64,000 bases of DNA from Brachycybe producta (lineage: Eukaryota; Arthropoda; Diplopoda; Playtdesmida; Andrognathidae). This document shows, piece by piece, positions 1 to 10,400 of this stretch. Position 1 is the first letter of the stretch. The number at the start of each line of letters is the position of its first letter. The notes under the pieces are model-generated. The model was not told where the DNA came from and made no database searches. It was given only the letters and a program-made list of their open reading frames with translations. The translations under genes were made by a program, and so were the position numbers. The stretch spans positions 2,390,001-2,454,000 of the forward strand of contig JAUPFP010000024.1 in the NCBI GenBank assembly GCA_036925085.1, written 5' to 3'.

Positions 1-14
1 AACCTTCTTCAATG

Positions 15-285
15 ATTCATTAACTCTTCTAGTTTCGAAGCGAATTTTCAATTTCTTTCAGATAGTTCCATTTCAACATGATGTAGAAACTAGAAGAGTA
101 ACTGTACCCACTAAAGATATTTTCATATTGTTATTTTAAAAAATAAACTTTTTTTGGCTTGAAAAATAATCTTTTTTCATCCCTCTTTCTTAGCTGATTC
201 ATTTTACTCTTCTAGTTTTTAAAACGCTTTCAATTTCTTCTTAATGTTGCATTTAAAGCGTAGAATAACCCAAAAGTTCTAATTC
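15..285. mobile_element. FB-1 foldback MITE, decayed copy
   Basis: Arms ACTCTTCTAGTTT and GAAACTAGAAGAGTAACTG appear in opposite orientation, followed by another ACTCTTCTAGTTT arm. This is the core of the FB-1 family (best copy 15032-15326). The piece lies downstream of PP2A exon 5, inside its last intron. Confidence 0.7.
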
Positions 286-351
286 CATTGTTATCAATTC
301 ATTTGCATATTTCGCAAATAGATACAAAAAATAAAATAATATAAAAACTCA

Positions 352-1925
<1,574 letters not shown>

Positions 1926-2120
1926 TCTATAATGGAATCTATAATAAAGCGTCAGATTACCTTAAAAAACCGATTGAGAAATTATTTGAAATACGAAAGA
2001 ATGAAAATAAAAACATACCCTTTTAAACGCCCAGAACGTGAAATATCAACGAAATCGAACGAAACAACAAAATGGCCGCAGTAAAAAAAGCAAAAATGCG
2101 ATAATGACGTCATCAACAAC

Positions 2121-2314
2121 ACAGGCAAGTAAAGACAGTAAAATACAGTCGTTTACTCCGCCCCTTTTATGAGGACCTCACCGGTCTAATTGGTTTGTTA
2201 TGTAATCTGACGTCCATGCTCCGCCCTTTTAAATTTTCAATTGGTTGATATTTGGTCTGACGCTCATAAAAGGGCGGGGCAAACAATTGTATCTCTCTGT
2301 CTTTACTTGCCTGT
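2121..2314. mobile_element. ACAGGC-ended MITE, copy 1
   Basis: The ends ACAGGCAAGTAAAGACAG and CTGTCTTTACTTGCCTGT are inverted repeats. Interior arms share CCGCCC, TTTTAT and TGACG blocks in opposite orientation. The flanks TCAACAAC and TCAACAAT look like an 8-bp target duplication with one mismatch. It lacks coding capacity and lies just upstream of the PP2A 5' end. It is related to the elements at 2944-3125 and 58877-59017. Confidence 0.8.
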
Positions 2315-2943
2315 TCAACAATAGAGGGTGGAAAAAAAACCTCTTAAATAACTATTTACCCAATAAAATAATTTCTAAAAATGAAACCATAATTAAATAC
2401 TGTAAATATTAATAATTATTCAAATTTATCTATATTTATATATTTTTAAAATGTAAAAGGATGAAATTTACGACTTGTGCGAATGATGATTGGTTAATTG
2501 TTGCATATTGAAATTCACAGCTTATTACAGTAGTATCTGCGGGATTATATTAGCGCTAACTTAGCTCATTAGAGCCTTGATTTCACCGGGGAGAAAATTT
2601 GAACTTTTTGAAAATTTTTACCCCAATGAAAAGAAGGCCTTAGGCCTTGTATAAGTGTTAAGAGGCAAAATTACTTTGAAAAATCTCCATAAAAAGCGCT
2701 AGAATCGTTTTTATATTGACCCTCTGAAGTTAGAGGCGAATAGCAGAATAGCGCCAAACAACTGCATTGCAGGAAAAAAAAAAACAAATGCATTGCAGGA
2801 AAGCCAAACAAGTGCATTGCATTAGGTGAGTAATTCGCGAGAAAACACCAATAAAACTTACCAGTGAAGCGATTTTTAGCTATGTTAAGGTTTCGTCTGC
2901 TAACTTCTTAGGGGGCCATCTTTTTGCCTACTGCCACTAGAGG

Positions 2944-3125
2944 ACAGGCATCTGTGCACAACTTCAGAATTTCTTTGGCTCCGCCTTTTATGAGCGTCAT
3001 CATTTTCTGACTGGTTTGACGTCACGTGCCCTGTCCTTTTTTGTTTCTAATTGGTTGATATTTTGTCTGACGCTCATAAAAAGGTGGAGCCAAAAAAAAA
3101 TTCTGCAGCTGCACGCACATGCCTG
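2944..3125. mobile_element. ACAGGC-ended MITE, copy 2, perfect 9-bp target duplication
   Basis: It begins ACAGGCATCTGTGCA, ends TGCACGCACATGCCTGT, and is flanked on both sides by exactly CACTAGAGG. A 9-bp duplication is characteristic of the Mutator (MULE) superfamily, so I infer a MULE-type MITE. Subterminal arms GGCTCCGCCTTTTATGAGCG and its reverse complement form a long stem. It sits 400 bp upstream of the RACK1 start. Confidence 0.85.
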
Positions 3126-3528
3126 TCACTAGAGGCGCTTATTGCACATATGGCTTATTCAACACGTGCGCCAATGTGTTGGTTTCTGTCTGTTCATTTA
3201 TTGTACCCGATAATATGTGCATTCTATCAAATTTATTCTGAGTGCCCACTAGAACGCGTATAAAAACTTAAAAAGTAATACTGCGTGTCAAGTACAGTAC
3301 ATACGTGCGGTTGTGAATCTTTTTCATGATGTTCCTCTATGTCGTGTCTCTTAAATAAAACTGTGAATTTCTGATCGGCGCTTTAAGTTTGACATTAGCG
3401 CCACCTTGCGGTCTTTTATTGCGTTTGTGTCGGTGTGTTATGTTTATATGGCTGTATTCGTGTGAAATCCTTTAAAATATTTAATCTGTTTCCATCTACT
3501 TGTATTTTAGGCGTGAATATCGTTGAAA

Positions 3529-5015
3529 ATGGGAGAACAACTATCGCTGAGGTCGACTCTACAAGGCCATAATGGTTGGGTGACGCAGATTGCAACGAAT
3601 CCCAAGTTTCCAGACATGATTCTGTCCTCGTCGAGGGGTGAGTTTTTAATAAAAATAAAAGCAACAGGGGGCCGGCTGGGGGCCCCGAGCTCCATATTGA
3701 CCCAACAGGGCCCTTGACGTTGACTGTCGACCTTACGACAGTGTCAACTTAATTAATCATTTATGTGTTTAAAATAATCTAAAAACTGTTTGAAAACTTT
3801 GATTTCAGACAAGAGTTTGATAATGTGGAAGTTGACTCGTGAGGAAACAAATTACGGAGTTCCTCAGAAGCGTCTTCATGGCCACAGCCACTTTGTTACG
3901 GACGTCGTCATGTCATCTGACGGTCAATACGCTCTGTCTGGATCTTGGGATAAGACATTGCGTCTCTGGGATTTAGCGGCGTAAGTTCGTCTTCGGTTCG
4001 ACATTTTTTTCTCTCCCAGTTATGTTTTTGTTTGGGTTTTTTAGAGGGAAAACGACGCGTCGTTTTGAAGATCATACTAAGGATGTTCTGAGCGTTGCTT
4101 TCTCCAATGACAACCGACAAATTGTGTCTGGATCGAGAGATAAAACCATCAAACTGTGGAATACTTTGGCTCAGTGCAAGTATACCATTCAGGTAAAATA
4201 ACATTGGTGTGCGATGTTTTATCGGTGATATTCTGGTTAACTTTTTTTCTTATTCGTTTTAATTAGGATGATGGTCATACCGATTGGGTTTCGTGCGTCC
4301 GTTTTTCACCCAATAACAGTAATCCGATAATCGTTTCTTGCGGTTGGGATAAGATGGTTAAGGTAAAGTACTAAACTGTTACGATAACGATAATTATTGA
4401 TAGCTTAATTTACGTGCTCGTGTTTCTTTCAGGTGTGGAATCTTACCAATTGTAAGCTGAAGACGAACCACATGGGACATTCTGGTTATTTGAACTGCGT
4501 TACGGTGTCTCCTGACGGTTCTCTCTGTGCTTCTGGTGGAAAGGTTGACGATAGAAACATAAATTTCGAAAATGATTTGCGACATGTTTGACCGTTTTGA
4601 TTCTACGTCTCACATTCAGGATTGCAAGGCGATGCTTTGGGATCTAAACGATGGTAAACATCTTTACACTTTAGATCATCCCGAGATCATCAACGCACTT
4701 TGCTTTAGTCCAAACCGTTACTGGCTATGTGTTGCAACTGGTCCTTCAATTAAAGTTTGGGTACGAAGAAGTGTATCAAAGGGTTTGCAAGAGAAGCAGT
4801 TATCTAAACGAATTAGTTTTTTATATTAGGATCTCGAAGGAAAGACGATGGTTGACGAACCGAAACCCGAAGTTATTCGTACGAGTGCAAAGGGTGATCT
4901 GCCTCAATGTGTTTCGATGGCTTGGTCGGCCGATGGTCAGACGTTGTTCGCTGGCTACACGGATAACCTGATCAGAGTTTGGCAGGTGTCCATTAGCAGT
5001 CGTAAAGAACTGTAA
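3529..5015 (+). CDS. RACK1: RACK1, seven-WD40-repeat ribosomal scaffold
   Basis: RACK1 is a beta-propeller on the head of the 40S subunit that anchors protein kinase C and other signalling proteins. Exons 3529-3637, 3809-3980, 4045-4192, 4267-4362, 4433-4543, 4620-4760 and 4830-5015 join in phase to a 320-residue protein (about 317 in vertebrates). WD repeats can be read with their GH and WD-like ends: [50 protein letters not shown], the [10 protein letters not shown] repeat, and the last repeat ending in [12 protein letters not shown]. The start sits just after an AG (3510) preceded by a pyrimidine-rich tract, so the 5' leader is either cis-spliced from an upstream exon or trans-spliced. Introns 2-6 are only about 64-76 nt and intron 1 is 171 nt. 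The gene diverges from PP2A. Identity is certain. Confidence 0.98.
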
Positions 5016-5059
5016 TAATGACAATTGTTTAAAAGTGTATCATTCAAGTGTTTCGGAAA

Positions 5060-5065
5060 AATAAA
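5060..5065 (+). other. RACK1 polyadenylation signal AATAAA
   Basis: A canonical AATAAA lies 45 nt after the RACK1 stop codon, giving a very short 3' UTR. The only support is its position and the exact hexamer. Confidence 0.7.
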
Positions 5066-5134
5066 AGTGACACTTTGAAAGAAAAATTGTTTAGTTTCAA
5101 TTATTTCTTACAAAGTTTCCAAAACGGTTTAGCT

Positions 5135-5435
5135 GGCTTTAAAGTGTGTAAATGCCCTTTGAACTCTTTAACTATTTCAGATGTAGAGTTTGGAAAGACC
5201 TGAATGTGTTTTAGAAACTAGAAGGGTAGCTCAATCACTTAAGGATATTTTCACATTGATATCGTATAAGCTCGTTTTGGTTTGAAATGACAACTCTTAA
5301 GCAGACGTTGCTCAACTAGCAGACGATGTTTTTCAATTTTTGTCTACAAACAGTATTTGAAACACGGCCAACATGAAAATACTATCAAGTTATTCAGCTA
5401 CCCTTCTAGTTTCTATCACATCTTAACAAATTAGT
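5135..5435. mobile_element. FB-1 foldback MITE
   Basis: The left arm TTTTAGAAACTAGAAGGGTA with its CTCAATCACTTAAG continuation is mirrored by CTACCCTTCTAGTTTCTATC about 190 bp later. It lies 70 bp past the RACK1 poly(A) signal. Confidence 0.85.
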
Positions 5436-5686
5436 GGCAAAGAAAAACTGACGATCAATTGTAGCAACAAAAAAATACATTTCAATGATACTTTGTGACG
5501 ATGCAATTAATTTACGTGAAAATTAGAATGTAACCAGGGGAAACTTCCTTTTAGGTTAAAGGTTTAACTACATTAGTAGTTTGTTTTTACCTGACAAGAA
5601 TAAAATTGAAAACGAATTTTAACCTGCAAAAAGGACAACTGCCCAAAAATAGAGAAGTTATTTTCAAAATTTCAAATACTGTATAT

Positions 5687-6467
5687 CAGTGCATTGGATT
5701 TGGGATTTGGATTTAGGGTGAAAAGAAATGGATTTGGATTTGGATTTATCTTTATAACAAATTTAGTGATTTGATTTGGATTTCAACTAAAATGATTTGG
5801 ATTTGATTTGTTATTAATAAATATATTTGGCCTTTTAAAAAAATCAAGAAAAAAGGAGTGATTGAGAAAATTTCCTTTTTTATGTAAATCATGTTAACTT
5901 TATGCCTGGCTGTCTTGAACAGTGTTGGGTCACAAGCAGAATGCTTGTGACCCAACACTCACAAAATAATTAGCTACTCTCAATTAGTCCCCAGTAGCCT
6001 CTAAACCATAGTGAGAAGGGAATATAGACAGTTTCATTAAAGACACTTGCAATAGACACATCCAATAAAGCCATTTGCCCTAATATTACATTTGCCCTAA
6101 AAGTACTTGCCCTTAAAGGGCATTTTTCCAAATTGTTTGCCCTAAAGACACTTGCTCTAAAGGGTCATTTGCCCTAAAACTATTCCCAAAAAAGAAACCC
6201 ACCTATTTTTTTAAATATTTTTTTTCCCCGAACGGTTTCGTGTATTTCATTGGAGTATGTTAATTTGAATGCTTTACATTCAATAATTTCTGTCTGTTTA
6301 TATTTGTATACGAGAAAATGGTTTACATTTTACAATATTGTAAAATGGAAAAAAAAATAAATTAGAAAAAAAATTGATTTGGATTTGGACTTGGATTTGG
6401 TAAAATATTTTATGTTGGGATTTGGATTTGATTCAATCCAATAGAAAACACCAAATCCAATGCACTG
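5687..6467. mobile_element. hAT-type element with perfect 8-bp target duplication
   Basis: The termini CAGTGCATTGGATTTGG and CCAAATCCAATGCACTG are exact inverse copies. The element is flanked by CTGTATAT on both sides (5679-5686 and 6468-6475). An 8-bp duplication and CAGTG ends fit the hAT superfamily. The body has GATTTG-rich subterminal repeats, a perfect GTGTTGGGTCACAAGC hairpin around 5923-5958, and a run of GCCCTAAA repeats near 6078-6180. I see no transposase reading frame, so it is non-autonomous. Confidence 0.9.
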
Positions 6468-7423
6468 CTGTATATCGAACTAGTTTTCCACTAATAATGA
6501 ACATTATATTGTTCAACTAATGTAAAATACATCAGCTAATTTAACCAGTGTAAATTGCAATTATCCTCGAAGTTGTATTTTTCACAATTTAATGATTTTG
6601 ATCAAACGGAAATAGGCCACTTAAAGTGAATTTTGATCTGGTAAGTTTTTAAAGAATGTCATGTTTATATGACATTGTTTAAAAACTGACCCGTTCAAAA
6701 TTCATGCTTACTTCCTATCTTGACCTAATAGAAACAGGTCATAAGTGACGCAACTTAAGAACTTTAATGTTTAATTAATTTAAATGAACTAAAAGTCAAG
6801 AAATGCAATAATATTTTTTAAGATGGTCTGTGAAAACTTTTTTTAAAAAATGCAAGAAGTTGAAAGTTAGTTTTCTAAGAATACCGCCATTAAAATATTT
6901 TAATTTATTTACTATTGTTTTAAATGAATGTTGAATTTTTTTATCACATCTATTGTTTAAAATATATTTGTTTACTTCTTAACAGCTTCAAAACTTGTGT
7001 CATAGTTTGATATTGTTTATAATTTCCAAAAACAAAGAAAAACTCGTCCATACATTAAGAAATAAAAACGGAATGTGCACACAATAAAATATATATAAAT
7101 GCCCTTAAAAGAAGTGCAATGTGCTCCTCCAAAAGACCACCCACAGAAATTCCATTTACATAAAATTCACAAAAACAATGTTGCATGTAAATCCCAAAAA
7201 AAATCTACATTAAAATAACAACCGTTTTGCTGTCCATAAATAATTGTGGAGGTTAACCAAAATGCAAATATTTCAATTACCCGATCATCATCATATATAA
7301 TAAATATATAAACACCTTCAAAAAATAAAACCATCTCTATATTGATAAGTACAATTGCAATTCTTGAGAATAACCCCGATTCCAACGCGAGTCGACAAAT
7401 ATCAACATTATATAAATATAATT

Positions 7424-10400
7424 TTAGAGAGACATTCCCGTGTCCAGTCGTAATAACTGTTTCATTACTTCGTTTGCCGAGAAGGATACGGCTACCATCG
7501 GCACCACTCGAAGGTAGTTAACGGTAAGTCCACGATAAAGACCTTTTGTAATACCATCTTCCTTAAATATCAGCACTAATGTCGTGAACCACCCTTTACT
7601 AATAAAAAAAAAGTAATTAAAAGAACACGATTAATTTCTTACATGTGCACAGTGACGATATTTAGCTTAGACTTCAAATTTTTATTTGACGAGAGATGAA
7701 ATTAAATATCTTGGCTATTGACCGCGAATTTCCATAGACTTCTATGTTTTTTTATCATAAAAAAATTCTATAGTTATTTTTAATCTTCTTAAAATCCTAA
7801 AATTTTATAAGTGTAAACGCCTCTCGAACTCTTGATTAGTCTGTCTTTTAGGTTCACAATCAAAAGAAATGTGAATGTGTTTTAGTATTTACATGGTATC
7901 TTTCAAAATAAAAACTTTACGAGAATTTAAAATGGACCTAATTTTAACAATGTCTATAAAAAATTTATTTTGAAGGACGTCTTCTGGGCTGCTTGCAGAG
8001 TTAATTGATTAAGCTGCCTTCTAGTTTTTAAGAAATATTCTAATGTCTCTTAATTTTGTTCCAAAAAAAAACAGAACCAATCAAGACTTTAAAACTCAGC
8101 TGTTTTATAAACCATCTTGTCAAACATGAGGGCGCCCCCTGAAATCTCACAACGCCTAAGGCCCTCAACAGCTAAATACGCGTCACTAGACATGAATTGA
8201 ATAACTTTTATAAGGTTATCACTTGTATTATTCCGGAGGGGATTTTTTTTCCTTTTGTTTAACGTTATCGTTTTCTCAGTAAACACCAAAATTTAAACAG
8301 ATGTTCACACACAGGCAATGTAAACATGTTAACCAGTACAGACACAGATAAATTTACAGTCGCTTGTTTGCTTAGTTTACATTTGCATTTTGACGTTTGG
8401 AAAATTTTACACATCCATTGAGCCAAGCTTCCAATCGATCGTGATGCATAATGTATAAAACAAGAAATAAAAAGTTGTTCCACATTCAAGCGATTGATTA
8501 ATGTAAGGCCTACTGACAAACTGAATCGTCGCAAATAGAACACTTTGAAATCAAACAAAAAAAGGCAAAAAAAAATAGCCTCGATACCTAAACCGTTCCT
8601 GTCCCGGTTCCATCAAACTCAATTGCATCCGTCTACGAGCAACGTCCAATGGATATCTGAAACGATAACACGATGGCAGAAACACGTGACAATGAGTCTA
8701 CATGGTTCAGAGCTGAAACTTACGCTACGCTCTGAGCTATGGCACCGGCAAAACCGCCACAGAGTAATTTTGCAGGAAGCATTAGTACGAGGCCTCCCGT
8801 GTTTTGAGAACAAGGTTTTGCCGTCCAATTTGGTAAAAAGGCCATACACAGATATTTCAACGATTCGAAACAATAAAACGACAAACCTGCATGAAAAATA
8901 GCGAAATGATTATACAAAGAATAACGAATTCTGGTTATTATGCGTTTTAGAAGAAACACCAAGAAGAAACCCAAAAGTGTTTCAGAAACTAGAATGGTAA
9001 CTGAATCCCTTAATAGTATTTTCAAGGTGATATCTTTCTAAATTAAACTTTTTATGGGCAAAAGTTTGAAAAATATTGTTTGCTTAAAGTTGGGTTGTTT
9101 GTTAAAGCTTATTTTGAACTATATCAACATGAAAATACCCCTTAAGTAATTGAGTTACCTCTCAAGTTTCTAAAACACTTTCATGTTTCTCTTTATTTTG
9201 CTTTCGAAAAACAATCAAAACTTTGAGAGGTGGTCACATTTAAAAAAAAAAACAGCTTTAGAGAAAACTTAAGAAATTTATTTGAAAATGGAACAGTATC
9301 AAAAATAAAATTTTAAATAAAACCTTTTTTGCAGTTTAAAATTTAAGTTTGCAAAAGTTCACGAAAATATTTTCTTTTGCTGTTTCTGGACTAAATTGTC
9401 CTTTTGCTATAGGCCCCTTCCTTTTGAACTGCTTGAAGTGCAATTATTCAATTTTTAAACGTTTTTTTTTTAAAAAAAAAAACGTACAGAATTTTCTCGT
9501 CATTTTTCTTCACCATGTTCAAAAATGAAAAATGAATCGACTTTTGAGCGCGAATTCGAGAAGACAACCGCGGAGTTTATCGTAAATACAAACCAGCATA
9601 AGGTATCATTCCCATAATGGTAGGCGTGTAACCTCTATAAAGACCACGAATCCCTCCTTCCTACATGAAAACAAAGAAACAAACAAACAGTTAAAACATT
9701 TCAGTCCGTAAATTAGAAAAAAAAAAAAGGGTTTTACGCTTTTCACTATCGAAGTGACCGTATGTACGATTCCGGTATAAACGTGACTGCCGGTGACTTG
9801 AAAAGCAAGTCTAGCTCGAACCATGTCTAAAGGATATGTCAAAGTCACCGCAGTTACACCTAAAAAACATAACAAAAAACCCACAATTAAAAATAGAATC
9901 TAAAATCAATCAGGTTGGATAATGAGTAGGGTGTCTCAAAAATGTTGATTAAAAATTAAAATTAAGAATCCGTGAATGCGCATACCAACTGAAAAGTTTC
10001 TTTATTTATAGACTAGTGGGGTAACCCGTCATAAATGACGGGAGCAAAATTCACAGGCAATTGTGCGCATGCGCGACGTTTTTTCCTTTTTTTACTCCTT
10101 TCATTTCAATTTCAGCCACCCCCCACCACTTCCCCCACCCTCCACGTTTCTCTGCCCCCCCCTCTACACTTTCCAACCTTTTTCCCCTCTCCACTTTACT
10201 ATCATGGGGTTCTTTGGCTGGGAAGAGTTCAACATATAGTTGACCTTGAGAAAAAAAAAAAAAGCAGTTCATTTATTCAAATTTATATAAATTCCGACAC
10301 AGCGTTAGTTCCCTCACACACACAGACCTGGGATATTATATATATAATAATAATAGTAACATTATTAAAATTTCTGATAATTTGAACAATATTTAGAGGT

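Larger units (their letters stand above)
1926..3528. promoter_or_regulatory. Divergent PP2A/RACK1 intergenic region
   Basis: This 1.6-kb spacer separates two divergent housekeeping genes, so it must hold both promoters. Near 2069-2079 there is AAAATGGCCGC, one base from a YY1 consensus. The stretch 3391-3440 resembles a GC-richer leader with a pyrimidine tract (TCTTTT), as expected for a TOP mRNA such as RACK1. Two ACAGGC-ended elements (2121-2314 and 2944-3125) occupy a quarter of the spacer. Three imperfect copies of TGCATTGCAGG occur at about 2763-2823. No TATA box is obvious. Confidence 0.55.
5066..7423. other. Intergenic region between RACK1 and SLC25A16
   Basis: Apart from the FB-1 copy and the hAT element, this region is AT-rich sequence with no supported exon. 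Bases 6480-7423 include the 3' UTR of SLC25A16, but I find no convincing AATAAA for it. Confidence 0.5.

Noticed and set aside
4193..4829. snoRNAs in RACK1 introns 3-6, as in vertebrates
   Set aside because: Introns are about 70 nt and lack clear C/D or H/ACA boxes.
10012..10110. Hammerhead ribozyme in the 5' hairpin of the SINE-like element
   Set aside because: The conserved CTGATGA and GAAA core is not present next to the hairpin.
10035..10385. 116-codon open frame on the plus strand
   Set aside because: It lies wholly inside SINE-like copy A; the proline/phenylalanine run simply translates the pyrimidine block and similar frames recur in copies B and C.
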